Counted from the first letter of the stretch, positions 43,229 through 52,472 are shown. The stretch is DNA of 64,000 bases from Gordonia humi (GCF_014197435.1 NZ_JACIFP010000001.1:4526001-4590000), one strand, 5' to 3'. Notes: a model not told the origin generated them from the letters alone. Numbers and translations are program-made.

Positions 43229-43870
43229 ATGAACCGACGCCGCGACTCCGATCTCAATCCGACGATCACCGATCGAATTCGACGCCTCACCGCTCCGGGC
43301 TGGATGCGATCGGTTCTCGTCCGCCGATCGGTCGCGGTGGCGCTCGTGGTGTGTGCGGCCGTTCTCGCCGTCGTCGAACACCGTGATCCGCCCACGCCGA
43401 CGGCTTTGGTCGCCGTTCGCGATCTGCGACCCGGCCAGGCGCTCACAGCAGAGGACGTGCGCATCGCCTCGGTACCCGAGGAGTTGACCCCCGACGACGC
43501 ACCGACGGTCGACGAGGTCGTCGGACGCCAGGTCACCGGACCGGTGCACCGCGGGGAGATCATCGCCCGTCATCGGCTCCTCGACGCCCGCCTGCCCGCC
43601 GCGCTGACCGGCCGCTCCGATGCACGCCTGGTCCCCGTGCGCCCGGCCGACGACTCGCTCGCATCGTTCGTCCGCGCAGGCGACCGGGTGGATCTGCTGG
43701 GTGACGACTCGCAGGTACTGGCCCGTGACGCGATAGTGGCGACGACGCCGAGCACGGACAGATCCGGTCCGGGCGAGACCGGCACTCTGCTCGTGGCGAT
43801 GCCCGCCGACGCCGCCCATCGGGTCGCCGCCGCCGGAATTCGAGATCCGATCACATTCGTACTGCATTGA
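43229..43870 (+). CDS. SAF-domain membrane protein (RcpC/CpaB-like)
   Basis: The 213-residue protein has one N-terminal membrane helix (SVAVALVVCAAVLAVVEH) and then an SAF domain (TALVAVRDLRPGQALTAEDVRIASVPEE … GPVHRGEIIARHRLLDARL). SAF domains occur in Flp-pilus assembly protein CpaB. No pilus genes are nearby, so its role is unknown. Divergent from ruc with about 270 bp between the starts. Confidence 0.85.
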   Translation: MNRRRDSDLNPTITDRIRRLTAPGWMRSVLVRRSVAVALVVCAAVLAVVEHRDPPTPTALVAVRDLRPGQALTAEDVRIASVPEELTPDDAPTVDEVVGRQVTGPVHRGEIIARHRLLDARLPAALTGRSDARLVPVRPADDSLASFVRAGDRVDLLGDDSQVLARDAIVATTPSTDRSGPGETGTLLVAMPADAAHRVAAAGIRDPITFVLH

Positions 43871-43966
43871 ATTCGTCTGACGCGTAGTGATTCTTGCCGG
43901 GAAATCCCTGCACCTCTGCATTAGACTCAGACCCGTCACGGCACACGAGGAACAAAGGAGAGCCGC

Positions 43967-44743
43967 GTGCTCAAAGGATTCAAAGACTTTCTCATGCGGG
44001 GAAACGTCGTCGAATTGGCCACTGCGGTCATCATCGGCGCGGCTTTCACCGCGGTCGTCACCGCATTCACCGACAAGATCATCGCGCCGCTGATCGCGGC
44101 GATCCCGGTCAATACCGACTTCGCCGGACTCGGGTTCCGGATCTCGGGAGACAAGCCCGAGACCTTCTTGGACTTCGGCGCAGTCGTCACCGCACTCATC
44201 AATTTCGTGATCGTCGCCGCGGTGGTCTACTTCCTGATCATCGTCCCGTTCAACAAGCTCTCCGAACTTCGGACCCTCGAAGAGGAGGCCGAGGTCGACA
44301 GCGAGATCTCGCTGCTCGTCGAGATCCGCGATCTGCTCGATCCGACCGCCAAAGAGCGCAAGGAGGCCGAGGCCGCGGAGAAGGCGCGCAGCGAAGCGGA
44401 GGCCGCGCGAGCAGCCGAGGCCGCACGTGCCGAGGCCCAGCAGCGTCAGCAGCAGCAGACGGCCCCGCCCGCTCCGCAGGACAACTATCCGTCGACCGGC
44501 GCGACCCAGCAGATGAGCGTTCCGCCGCAGGCGCAGCAGCCGCCGTACCAGGCGGGTCCGCCCAGCGGCGGCTTCCCGACGCCGAATCCGGCCCCCGGCG
44601 AGTACCCGCCTCCCGGCAACCTGCCTCCGGGCCAGTACGCTCCCGGCCAGTACCCGCCCGCTCCGGGACAGTACCCGCCGGCCGGCGGTCAGCCGCCCGT
44701 CGATCCCGGTCAGTTCCCGGACGGACCGCGACACTCTCGCTGA
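43967..44743 (+). CDS. mscL: large-conductance mechanosensitive channel MscL with long C-terminal tail
   Basis: The 258-residue protein starts at a GTG with AAAGGAG 6 nt upstream. The channel core covers residues 1-130: LKGFKDFLMRGNVVELATAVIIGAAFTAVVTAF, then LINFVIVAAVVYFLIIVPFN, then a cytoplasmic helix with LLVEIRDLL. MscL is normally 130-150 aa. The rest is an Ala/Glu helix followed by a Pro/Gln/Gly-rich tail with PPGQYAPGQYPPAPGQYPP-type repeats. It releases solutes on osmotic down-shock. A strong terminator follows. Confidence 0.95.
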   Translation: MLKGFKDFLMRGNVVELATAVIIGAAFTAVVTAFTDKIIAPLIAAIPVNTDFAGLGFRISGDKPETFLDFGAVVTALINFVIVAAVVYFLIIVPFNKLSELRTLEEEAEVDSEISLLVEIRDLLDPTAKERKEAEAAEKARSEAEAARAAEAARAEAQQRQQQQTAPPAPQDNYPSTGATQQMSVPPQAQQPPYQAGPPSGGFPTPNPAPGEYPPPGNLPPGQYAPGQYPPAPGQYPPAGGQPPVDPGQFPDGPRHSR

Positions 44744-44755
44744 CGCCCGACCCGG

Positions 44756-44789
44756 AAGGCCCCCGCTCTCGTGCCGAAGCGGGGGCCTT
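44756..44789 (+). terminator. Rho-independent terminator of mscL
   Basis: AAGGCCCCCGCT and AGCGGGGGCCTT form a perfect 12-bp stem with a 10-nt loop, 13 bp after the mscL stop, followed by CTTC. It shields the IdeR-controlled heme oxygenase promoter from read-through. Confidence 0.85.
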
Positions 44790-44810
44790 CTTCATGCCGG
44801 GACAAACATG

Positions 44811-44829
44811 TTAGGTTTACCTTGCCGAT
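44811..44829 (+). promoter_or_regulatory. IdeR/DtxR-type iron box
   Basis: The 19-mer at 44811-44829 starts TTAGGTT and matches the DtxR/IdeR consensus TTAGGTTAGSCTWACCTWA at about 14 of 19 positions. It lies 25 bp upstream of the heme oxygenase start. It predicts repression in iron-rich conditions. Confidence 0.7.
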
Positions 44830-44853
44830 ACCGTCTGTCGTCAGGAGATCCCC

Positions 44854-45522
44854 ATGGTGATCGCGTCCCCCGCACGTATCGCGCCCGAGGACACCCTGTC
44901 GGCCGCGATGAAGAAGGGCTCGGCTGTCGAGCACGAGCAGGCGGAGGGGTCGTCGTACATGGCGGCGCTGCTCGACGGCCGCATGGACGCCGCCGGATAC
45001 ATCGCATATCTGCAGCGGCTCCGCCTGGTGTACGACGCCCTCGAGTCCACCGGACGCGCGCTCGCCGACGACCCGATCGCATCGGCCGTCATAGATCCCG
45101 CACTCGACCGGCTGCCCGCCATCGACGCCGATCTCCAGCACTGGGCGCCGAACGGGGTGCCCGAGGTGGTCTCCCCGGCCGCGGCGGCCTATGTCGAACG
45201 CATCACCGACTCGGTGACGTGGGGAGGCGCCTTCGTCGCCCACCACTACACGCGGTACCTGGGCGACCTGTCCGGTGGACAGGCCATCGGCCGGATCCTG
45301 GACCGGAGCTTCGATCTCGACGGCGCGGGCATCGCCTTCTACGCCTTCGACGAGGTCGGCAAGGTGAAGCCGTACAAGGACCGGTACCGCGATCGCCTCG
45401 ATCAGGTTGGCGCCGCGATGAGTTACGACGACCGGCAGCGCCTCGTCGACGAGGTCCGGCTCTCATTCGGCTTCAACCAGGCCCTTTTCGAAGAGCTCAG
45501 CGAGCTGTATCCGGGTCGCTGA
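44854..45522 (+). CDS. hmuO: biliverdin-producing heme oxygenase
   Basis: The 222-residue enzyme opens heme to release iron, CO and biliverdin. The proximal His is in GSAVEHEQAEGSSYM (about residue 27) and the distal helix has RYLGDLSGGQAIG, both diagnostic. A GGAGA ribosome-binding site precedes the ATG. The iron box upstream supports an iron-scavenging role. It resembles HmuO of Corynebacterium. Confidence 0.95.
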   Translation: MVIASPARIAPEDTLSAAMKKGSAVEHEQAEGSSYMAALLDGRMDAAGYIAYLQRLRLVYDALESTGRALADDPIASAVIDPALDRLPAIDADLQHWAPNGVPEVVSPAAAAYVERITDSVTWGGAFVAHHYTRYLGDLSGGQAIGRILDRSFDLDGAGIAFYAFDEVGKVKPYKDRYRDRLDQVGAAMSYDDRQRLVDEVRLSFGFNQALFEELSELYPGR

Positions 45523-45537
45523 CGCGACGCGGCGGCC

Positions 45538-45696
45538 TCACTCGTAGTGCGGCGGTCGGTTCGCGTCGTACCAGTCGCGGCCGCGGCCGTCACGACGCTC
45601 GCCCGGTTCGACGATCTGCTCGGGCAGATCGTCGCCGAAGACGGCGTCGAGACGGCGACGCCGCCGCCACTCCGGTTCGCCGGGCTCAGATGTCAC
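45538..45696 (-). CDS. small basic/acidic protein downstream of moaB2
   Basis: A frame of 52 residues starts at a GTG (45696) that overlaps the end of moaB2 by 11 bp and ends at a TGA at 45538. It reads MTSEPGEPEWRRRRRLDAVF … and ends DWYDANRPPHYE. There is no cysteine or membrane segment. The charged Arg run followed by an acidic DAVFGDDLPEQ region and an aromatic end looks like a real short protein made by re-initiation after moaB2. Function unknown. Confidence 0.6.
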   Translation of the reverse strand: MTSEPGEPEWRRRRRLDAVFGDDLPEQIVEPGERRDGRGRDWYDANRPPHYE

Positions 45697-46252
45697 TGAT
45701 GTGCCCGATCACATGGTGCGCCAACGGAATCAGGGTGGCCATGCCGTCGCGGACGGCGGCCCGCGAATCGGCGATGTTGACGACCACCGTCTGACCGGAG
45801 ATGCCTGCGAGACCGCGGGAGAGGCCGCCGTCGGTGGCACCGGCCGACAGTCCCGAACTCCGGATGGCTTCCTCGATGCCCTGCAGACGGCGATCGAGCA
45901 GGGGCTCGGTGGCCTCCGGCGTCACATCGCGAGCGGCCACCCCGACGCCGCCGACCGACACCACGAGGTCGACGCCACCGATCACCGCGGTGTTCAGCGT
46001 GTTGCGGATCTCGACCTCGTCGCCCTGCACGGTGACGGTCGCATCGACGTGGAAGCCCGCCTCGCCGAGCAGTTCGCCGACGAGCGGTCCCAATGAACTC
46101 GGCGACTCCCCGTTGGCCGCGCGATCGTCGACGACCACGACGAGAGCGCGGGAGAACTCACCGCCGACCGTCTCGGACGCGTCGGGAAGGTTGCGTCGGG
46201 CGGCCGCGTCGGCGGCCTGTTCGTCCGGGTCTACGGGGGCGTTCGTCATCAT
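45686..46252 (-). CDS. moaB2: MogA/MoaB-family protein (MoaB2-like)
   Basis: The 188-residue protein has a 25-residue extension and then the MoCF-biosynthesis fold (ALVVVVDDRAANGE, LGPLVGELLGEAGF, TPEATEPLLDRRLQGIEEAIR). The molybdopterin loop normally reads GGTG(L/V)xPRD; here it is SVGGVGVAARDVTPEA, so the T is replaced by V. This may be a paralogue without adenylylation activity; a mycobacterial MoaB2 has been tied to sigma-factor binding rather than cofactor synthesis. Two ATGs (46252, 46249) are possible starts. It follows pepD by 46 bp. Confidence 0.85.
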   Translation of the reverse strand: MMTNAPVDPDEQAADAAARRNLPDASETVGGEFSRALVVVVDDRAANGESPSSLGPLVGELLGEAGFHVDATVTVQGDEVEIRNTLNTAVIGGVDLVVSVGGVGVAARDVTPEATEPLLDRRLQGIEEAIRSSGLSAGATDGGLSRGLAGISGQTVVVNIADSRAAVRDGMATLIPLAHHVIGHISDI

Positions 46253-46298
46253 CGGCCTCTCTGTTGCTGCTGCGGACTCTCGTCTGGGTGAGCACCGG

Positions 46299-47690
46299 TC
46301 ACATGGTGCCGAGCGTGGCTTCGGCCGTCTTGCTTTGATCGCGCACCGAGTACGTCACCTTCACCGTATCGTTCGGAGCGTACGAGCGGATAGCGGCGAC
46401 CAGTGCTTCCGAGGTGGAGATCTTGCGATCGTCCACACCGGTGATCAATGCACCGTTCGGAATGCCCGCCTTCTCGGCGGCGCCGCCGCGGACGACGGAG
46501 GCGACCAACGCGCCCGGCTTCTCCACATCGGTGTTCGGCCGCACGCTGACGCCGAGACTGGCCTGCGTCGCCTTTCCGGACGCCTGCAGTTCCTTGGCGA
46601 CGCGCATCGCCTGATCGATGGGGATCGCGAAGCCCAGGCCGATGCTGCCTGACTCGCCCTCGGCGCCGGTGGTCGCGATCGCCGTGTTGATCCCGATGAG
46701 CGCGCCGCTGGCGTTGATGAGGGCGCCGCCGGAGTTGCCGGGGTTGATCGCGGCGTCGGTCTGGATCGCATCGATCACCGACTCCTGCGACCCGTCCGTA
46801 CCCGATGTCGACACCGGACGGTTGAGCGCCGAGATGATGCCGGTGGTGACCGTGCCGGCCAGACCGAGCGGCGACCCGATCGCGATGACGTCCTGCCCGA
46901 CCGACAGGTTCTTCGACGCGCCGATCGTGATCGGAGTCAGTCCGGTCTTATCGGCCTTGATCACGGCGATGTCCGACACGGGGTCGGCGCCCAGCACCTT
47001 GGCCGGGGCACGCGAACCGTCGTTGAACGTCACCAGGACCTGCTGTGCTCCGGCGACGACGTGGTTGTTGGTGAGGATCACGCCGTCGCTGTCGAGGACG
47101 ACGCCCGAGCCCGAGCCCTCCTGTCGGCCGTCGGACACCAGGATCGAGACCACCGAGGGCAGCACGCGATTGGCCGTCTCCTGCACCGAGCCCGGCGCCG
47201 CGGTGGGCTGTGCGGTCTCGGTGGCCCCGGCGGCGACCGACGTCGAGGGAGCACTCGACGCGCCGTCGCTGTTCGCGACGAGGGCGCCGGCACCGGCGCC
47301 CGCCGCACCGGCGAGGACGACGACGGCTGCCGCTCCGACGAGGAACTTCTTTCCTCCGTTGCCGCGCTTGCCGCCGCCCCCGCCGCTGCCGTCGCCCGCC
47401 CCGCCGAACGGCGAGGTGGGCGGAGGATTCGGCGGGACGGAGCCGAACTGACCGGTACCCTGCCCGCTGTACGGAGCGCCGGCGTACGGAGTGGTCGGCT
47501 GGGGACTCTGCGGTGCGGCGGGAGCGCCGTACGGCTGGGCGCCGAACCCGCCGGTGCCGGGTGTCGAGGTCGGGCGGCCGAACGGATTCTCTCCGTACTG
47601 GCCCTGACTGTAGGGGTTCGGCGAAGCCGGCTGCTGCCCGGTGAAATCGTCGTTGCCCGCGGAGGTGTCGCGATACGCGCCGTCGTTCAT
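46299..47690 (-). CDS. pepD: HtrA-like serine protease PepD (trypsin-PDZ)
   Basis: The 463-residue protein has a Pro/Gly/Tyr-rich cytoplasmic N-terminus of about 110 residues, one membrane helix (FLVGAAAVVVLAGAAGAGAGALVA, about 116-139), a trypsin-like domain with H210 (TNNHVVAGA), D240 (DPVSDIAVIK) and S320 (NPGNSGGALI), and a C-terminal PDZ domain. HtrA proteins degrade misfolded envelope proteins. In mycobacteria, PepD belongs to the MprAB regulon, and mprAB lie immediately upstream here. ATG 47690 is chosen. Confidence 0.94.
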   Translation of the reverse strand: MNDGAYRDTSAGNDDFTGQQPASPNPYSQGQYGENPFGRPTSTPGTGGFGAQPYGAPAAPQSPQPTTPYAGAPYSGQGTGQFGSVPPNPPPTSPFGGAGDGSGGGGGKRGNGGKKFLVGAAAVVVLAGAAGAGAGALVANSDGASSAPSTSVAAGATETAQPTAAPGSVQETANRVLPSVVSILVSDGRQEGSGSGVVLDSDGVILTNNHVVAGAQQVLVTFNDGSRAPAKVLGADPVSDIAVIKADKTGLTPITIGASKNLSVGQDVIAIGSPLGLAGTVTTGIISALNRPVSTSGTDGSQESVIDAIQTDAAINPGNSGGALINASGALIGINTAIATTGAEGESGSIGLGFAIPIDQAMRVAKELQASGKATQASLGVSVRPNTDVEKPGALVASVVRGGAAEKAGIPNGALITGVDDRKISTSEALVAAIRSYAPNDTVKVTYSVRDQSKTAEATLGTM

Positions 47691-47760
47691 GAGAACGAGC
47701 GTATGACACGTCCCTGTGAAGTTGGTCAAAGCCCGCTGGGAATCGGCTCCTCGGCGGCTG

Positions 47761-49212
47761 TCACCGTCGGACGACCACCGGGTCCGGCTCGGTGTGCTGC
47801 GCCGATCCCGGGAGTTGCATACGGATCAACGCGCCGCCGTCGGCGGAGCCCTCGGCGACGACCGAGCCGCCGAGTCGGGTGACGACCTGACGGACGATCG
47901 CCAGCCCCAACCCCGATCCGGGCATCGAGCGAGTGGCGTCCGCACGATAGAAGCGCTCGAAGACGAGTTCCCGGTCTTCGAGCGGGATGCCGGGTCCGGC
48001 GTCGGACACCGAGAGTTCGGCCGTCCCCGGTCCGGTCTCGGCCAGCCGCACGTGCACCGCGCGTCCCGGCGGGCTCCACTTGGCCGCGTTGTCCAGGACG
48101 TTGAGAACCGCGCGCGAGATGCCGTGCTCCTCGCCGAACACGAACCACGGGACGGTCTGCACGTCGAACTCGATGTCGGTGCGGCGTCGACGGACCCGTT
48201 CGAGCGCATCGGCGATCACCGACTCCAGGGAGACCTCCTCGTGCACCGTGTCGAGGGCGTCCTCGCGCGCGAGGTCGACGAGGTCGCCGACGAGCGTCGA
48301 GAGCTCCTCGATCTGCGCCACGACGTCCGAGCGCAACTCGATCATGTCCGCGGCCGGTATCTGCGGCGCGCCCGGCTCCGACGACGCGATGAGCAGTTCG
48401 AGGTTGGTCCGCAACGAGGTGAGCGGAGTCTTGAGTTCGTGGCCCGCATCGGCGACCAGGCGCGCCTGCTGATCGCGCGACTCGGCGAGGGCGCGCAACA
48501 TCGTGTTGAAGCTCGCGGTCAGGCGCGCCAGTTCGTCCTGCCCACTGACCGGTATCGGAGTCAGATCCTGGGTGCGCGCCACCCGTTCGACGGCTCCGGT
48601 CAAGCGACCCACGGGCCGCAGACCGCCGCGAGCCACCGCGGTTCCGGCGAGCGCGGCGAAGGCCACACCGACCCCGCCCGCCACGAACAGGACCGACGCC
48701 AGTCGTTTGAGGATCGCGTCGGTCGACTCCAGCGACTGCGCCATCATCAGGGTGCTGCCGTCGGAGAGCTTGCGGGAGAGAACCCGGTGGTTCGACGTGG
48801 TCCGCAGACTCTGATTCAGCTTGCCGGGCGGGTTCACCGAGTCGGCGATCTTCATCTCGGGGTCCCCGTACGGCACCTCGCCGACCATGATCATCTGGCC
48901 GTCGGGTTCGACCAGCGCGATCGAGATCGACGTCGAGAACACGGTTCCGGCGAGGAGCGCCTCCGGTCCGCTGGAGAGCCTGCCGAGCTTCGACAGCGCC
49001 GTCATGCCGTCGGCGCGCGCCACCAGCTGTGAGTCGACGTCGTTGTACAGCGATCGCTGCACGACGAAGAACGCGGCGCCCGCCATCAGCATCGCCGACA
49101 GGAACACCACCGCCGCGGCGAGCAGCGCGACACGGTTGCGCAACGACACCGACCGGGTCAAGGCGATCGGATCTCGCATCGGGCGGCGGACGCCGGGAGG
49201 TCGGCGCACCAC
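47761..49212 (-). CDS. mprB: sensor histidine kinase MprB
   Basis: The 483-residue kinase has two membrane helices around an extracytoplasmic domain of about 130 residues, a HAMP domain (TAVARGGLRPVGRLTGAVERVA), the H-box AGHELKTPLTSLRTNLELL, and an ATPase domain with LDNAAKWSPPG and DAGPGIP. It senses envelope stress and phosphorylates MprA. Tandem GTGs at 49212 and 49209 start just after the mprA stop; an ATG at 49179 is also possible. Confidence 0.95.
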   Translation of the reverse strand: MVRRPPGVRRPMRDPIALTRSVSLRNRVALLAAAVVFLSAMLMAGAAFFVVQRSLYNDVDSQLVARADGMTALSKLGRLSSGPEALLAGTVFSTSISIALVEPDGQMIMVGEVPYGDPEMKIADSVNPPGKLNQSLRTTSNHRVLSRKLSDGSTLMMAQSLESTDAILKRLASVLFVAGGVGVAFAALAGTAVARGGLRPVGRLTGAVERVARTQDLTPIPVSGQDELARLTASFNTMLRALAESRDQQARLVADAGHELKTPLTSLRTNLELLIASSEPGAPQIPAADMIELRSDVVAQIEELSTLVGDLVDLAREDALDTVHEEVSLESVIADALERVRRRRTDIEFDVQTVPWFVFGEEHGISRAVLNVLDNAAKWSPPGRAVHVRLAETGPGTAELSVSDAGPGIPLEDRELVFERFYRADATRSMPGSGLGLAIVRQVVTRLGGSVVAEGSADGGALIRMQLPGSAQHTEPDPVVVRR

Positions 49213-49215
49213 GTG

Positions 49216-49899
49216 CTACGCGTTCTCGCGCAGCACGTATCCGACGCCGCGCACAGTGTGGATCAGTCGGGGTTCACCGTCGGCCTCGGTCTTACGGCGC
49301 AGATAGCCGATGTACACCTCGAGGGCGTTGCCCGAGGTCGGGAAGTCGTAGCCCCAGACCTCCTCGAGGATCCGACTGCGAGTCAGGACCCGCTTCGGAT
49401 TCGCCATGAGCATCTCCATGAGCGCGAACTCCGTGCGCGTGAGGCTGATCTGCCGTTCGCCACGCGTCACCTCGCGGGTCGCCGGATCGAGAGTCAGATC
49501 CGAGAACGAGACCGCCTCGGACCCCTCGTCCTCATCCCGGGCGGTGCGCCGCAGGAGCGACCGCAGACGTGCCAGCAGCTCTTCGAGCGCGAACGGCTTC
49601 GGCAGGTAGTCGTCGGCGCCCGCGTCCAGCCCGCTCACCCGCTCGGACACCGAGTCGCGCGCGGTCAGCACCAGGATCGGCAGGTCGTCGCCGGCCGAAC
49701 GCAGGCGACGACACACCTCGAGCCCGTCCAGGCGCGGCATCATCACGTCGAGCAGAAGCAGGTCGGGACGGTCGGCGATCACCTTCTCCAGCGCTTCGAG
49801 GCCGTCGCCCGCGGTGTCGACGGTGTATCCGTTGAACGTCAGGGACCGTCGGAGTGACTCTCGAACGGCACGGTCGTCGTCGACCACGAGAATACGCAT
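49216..49899 (-). CDS. mprA: response regulator MprA
   Basis: From the ATG at 49899 the protein is 227 aa. The receiver reads [25 protein letters not shown] … [17 protein letters not shown] with the phospho-Asp, and the OmpR-type winged helix ends [38 protein letters not shown]. It is very close to mycobacterial MprA, which controls pepD and SigB/SigE-linked stress genes. A long upstream extension in frame is the antisense of nothing and is not used. Confidence 0.97.
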   Translation of the reverse strand: MRILVVDDDRAVRESLRRSLTFNGYTVDTAGDGLEALEKVIADRPDLLLLDVMMPRLDGLEVCRRLRSAGDDLPILVLTARDSVSERVSGLDAGADDYLPKPFALEELLARLRSLLRRTARDEDEGSEAVSFSDLTLDPATREVTRGERQISLTRTEFALMEMLMANPKRVLTRSRILEEVWGYDFPTSGNALEVYIGYLRRKTEADGEPRLIHTVRGVGYVLRENA

Positions 49900-49910
49900 G
49901 TCTACTAGTC

Positions 49911-51509
49911 TTACCGACCGAACTTCAGATGCGGCTGAGAACGCGCCGCATCCGACATCTCGCGAACATCGGTGAACTTGATGCGCGGCCGTCCTGCGAT
50001 CCGTCCGCGCGCTCGCTCGATCCGGTCGATCACGGCGGCACCGCGATAGTCCACGACGTCGGGCGCGCGACGACGCACCAGTGCCGTGAAGTACTCGCGA
50101 GTCGCCGCGCTCCGGGGCAGGCTGCCTGCCGCGGCATCGGCGACGAACGACTCCACCGCCGCGACCGCGTGCGCCTTGTTGGCGCCGATTCCACCGCGGG
50201 CGCCGCGCGCCGCCCACCCCACCGCGTACAGTCCCGGAACCGGAGCGCCGTCGGCGCCGGTGACTCGACCGTCCACGGTGGGAATGACGCCGGCGACGTC
50301 GTCGAACGGAAGTCCGGGCACTGCGACACCGCGATAGCCGACCGATCGGACCACCAGGTCCGCGCGGATCCGATGCGAGATCGACCCGGTCGTGACGTCC
50401 ACGGCCCCCGCGCGACCGGATCCGTCCGCCACGATCTCGGTCGGCACGGAGCCGAACAGGAAGACGATGCGCCGACGCCCCGGGGCGGGCGGACGGTCGA
50501 GCCCCAGCTCGGCGATCGTCGCCGCGTCGTCGCAGACGATCAGGTCCACGTCGGGGAGTGCCTGCAGCGCGCGGTACTCGGCATCACTGTAGGCGGCGTC
50601 CGCCGGACCTCGGCGTCCGAGCAGCACCACCTCACGCACATCCTGACGTCGTAGAAGATCCACCGCTCGGTCGGCGATGTCGGTCGCGGCCAGTGTCTCC
50701 GGAGAGGACACCAGGATGCGCGCGATGTCCAGGGCCACGTTGCCGGTGCCGACGATCACCGTGCGGCCGCAGTCCGCGGCCGGAGGCGCGCCGACGGCGC
50801 CGGGCACCGCGTTGTACCAGGCGACGAGGTCGCCGGCCGAGGTCGAGCCCGGCAGGTCCTCACCGGGAATCCCCAGTGATCGAGCGGCCGGGGCGCCCAC
50901 CGCATAGAACACGGCGTCGAAGTGGGCGGCCAGTTCGGGATGCGACACCGCGCCCGGACCGTCACCGATCGCCAGACCGCCGATCAGGTCGACCCGCGGA
51001 TCGCGGTATGCCAGGTCGAAGGTCCGCAGGACGCCCTTGGTGCCCGGGTGGTCGGGCGCCACACCCGCGCGGACCAGACCTCCGGGAGTGGGCAGCCGGT
51101 CGATCACCGTGATCTGCGCATCGGTTCGGCCGATCAACGTCGTGAGCGCGTAGCCGCCCGCCGGACCGGTTCCGACGATCGCGACCCGCAGACCGTCCGG
51201 CAGTCGCGGAATGTCCGGGTACACCACCTGCGGCGGGTTCGCCCCCGCGTCGGGACGGTCCCGGTAGTAGTCGGCGTTGAGGTCGACGAAGACGCGGTCG
51301 GCCGTACCGAGACGTTCGGCCGGGAAGATCGCGTCCACCGGGCAGGCGTCGGCGCAGGCGCCGCAGTCGATACAGGTCTGCGGATCGATGTGCAGGATCT
51401 CCGACGTGCCGAAACCGGGTTCGTCGGGGGTCGGGTGGATGCAGTCGACCGGACACACCGAGACGCAGCCGGCATCGCTGCAGCACGATGCGGTGATGAC
51501 GTGAACCAT
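49911..51509 (-). CDS. ferredoxin–ferredoxin:NADP+ reductase fusion (FprB-like)
   Basis: The 532-residue protein has an N-terminal ferredoxin domain with two clusters ([18 protein letters not shown] and [18 protein letters not shown]; pattern of a 7Fe/8Fe ferredoxin), then an adrenodoxin-reductase-type FAD/NADP domain with [32 protein letters not shown] and the NADP motif [14 protein letters not shown]. It passes electrons between NADPH and ferredoxin. It lies 8 bp downstream of an AurF-type oxygenase, so it is the probable electron donor for that diiron enzyme. Confidence 0.93.
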   Translation of the reverse strand: MVHVITASCCSDAGCVSVCPVDCIHPTPDEPGFGTSEILHIDPQTCIDCGACADACPVDAIFPAERLGTADRVFVDLNADYYRDRPDAGANPPQVVYPDIPRLPDGLRVAIVGTGPAGGYALTTLIGRTDAQITVIDRLPTPGGLVRAGVAPDHPGTKGVLRTFDLAYRDPRVDLIGGLAIGDGPGAVSHPELAAHFDAVFYAVGAPAARSLGIPGEDLPGSTSAGDLVAWYNAVPGAVGAPPAADCGRTVIVGTGNVALDIARILVSSPETLAATDIADRAVDLLRRQDVREVVLLGRRGPADAAYSDAEYRALQALPDVDLIVCDDAATIAELGLDRPPAPGRRRIVFLFGSVPTEIVADGSGRAGAVDVTTGSISHRIRADLVVRSVGYRGVAVPGLPFDDVAGVIPTVDGRVTGADGAPVPGLYAVGWAARGARGGIGANKAHAVAAVESFVADAAAGSLPRSAATREYFTALVRRRAPDVVDYRGAAVIDRIERARGRIAGRPRIKFTDVREMSDAARSQPHLKFGR

Positions 51510-51517
51510 GGGAGCTC

Positions 51518-52432
51518 TCAGATCATGTGGACGCGACGGTAGTTCTTCCGCGCGGCGGGCGTCAGCAGCCCGACCTCGTCGAGGAACTCCATCAGGTGCG
51601 TGCAGTTGCTGCGGACCATGGCGTGGAAGTGTCTGTTGCCCCGTCGCTCGTCGATCGCGCGGCCGACGTCGAGTCCGGCGTCGGCGTACGCCTGGGGTCG
51701 AACCAGGTTGCGAACGATCTCCATCGCGCCCACCGACGTGTACAGCGCACAGAACCGCCGAGTGGTCGGTCGCATGTCTCGCATCGACTCGCGGACCTGC
51801 TCCCGCGCGTACTTCATGTGCCTGGACTCTTCGAGCACGTGGATCTCGTTGACCGTCCGGATGAACGGCAGCACGCGGTCGTCGCGCATGCACCCGCGCT
51901 GAAAGACGTCGAGGATCTCCTCGGCGACGAGGATCCCGGCGTACGACACCGCTCCCCGCGCGGTGTGCTGGAAGATCCGCCCCACTCGGCCGATCGCGGG
52001 CGACGGCCGGTAGGTGGTGCCGACCATCTTCTCCGACGCCTTCGCGAACATGATCGAGTGGCGGCACTCGTCGGCGATCTCGGTGAGCGCGAACTGGAAC
52101 TCGGGCCGGTGGTAGTCGCCGAGGTACTGATCGCGCAGGACGAGCTCCTGCAGGAGCATCTCGAACCAGATGCCGATGTTCATGATCGACGCGAACTCGT
52201 GCCGGGTCAGCGTGACCCGTTGCTGCTCGGTGAGCTCGTTCCAGTAGTCGGTGCCGTAGAGCGTAGACCACTCCGGACTGCACCCGTAGTGCGACGGGTC
52301 CATCGGCGCCGCCCAGTCGATCTCGGTCATGGCGTTACGGGACAGTCGCGTCGAGGAGGCGACCAGCCTCGCCGAGACCTCGTCGATCCCCTGGTCGGCC
52401 CTGCTGGTCGACAGCTCCGTCAGGTCAGTCAT
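51518..52432 (-). CDS. AurF-type diiron oxygenase
   Basis: The 304-residue all-helical protein has the diiron pattern of the AurF (p-aminobenzoate N-oxygenase) family: E91, DECRHS (E122, H125), EEILD (E171/E172), and NEIHVLEESRHMKYA (E196 region, E201/E202, H205). GGAGG precedes the ATG at 52432. Such enzymes oxidise amines or hydroxylate substrates using O2. The ferredoxin–reductase gene follows, which completes an electron chain. Substrate unknown. Confidence 0.88.
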   Translation of the reverse strand: MTDLTELSTSRADQGIDEVSARLVASSTRLSRNAMTEIDWAAPMDPSHYGCSPEWSTLYGTDYWNELTEQQRVTLTRHEFASIMNIGIWFEMLLQELVLRDQYLGDYHRPEFQFALTEIADECRHSIMFAKASEKMVGTTYRPSPAIGRVGRIFQHTARGAVSYAGILVAEEILDVFQRGCMRDDRVLPFIRTVNEIHVLEESRHMKYAREQVRESMRDMRPTTRRFCALYTSVGAMEIVRNLVRPQAYADAGLDVGRAIDERRGNRHFHAMVRSNCTHLMEFLDEVGLLTPAARKNYRRVHMI

Positions 52433-52452
52433 CTCAGACCTCCATTGATCGA

Positions 52453-52472
52453 TGACACAATGTTTATTGTCA
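52453..52472. promoter_or_regulatory. operator-like inverted repeat upstream of the diiron oxygenase
   Basis: In this 20-bp element TGACA and TGTCA are perfect outer arms, and ACAAT/ATTGT form perfect inner arms with a GTTT spacer. It lies 20 bp upstream of the AurF-type start, in an AT-rich patch. TetR- or GntR-type repressors bind sites like this, but no regulator gene is adjacent. Confidence 0.5.
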
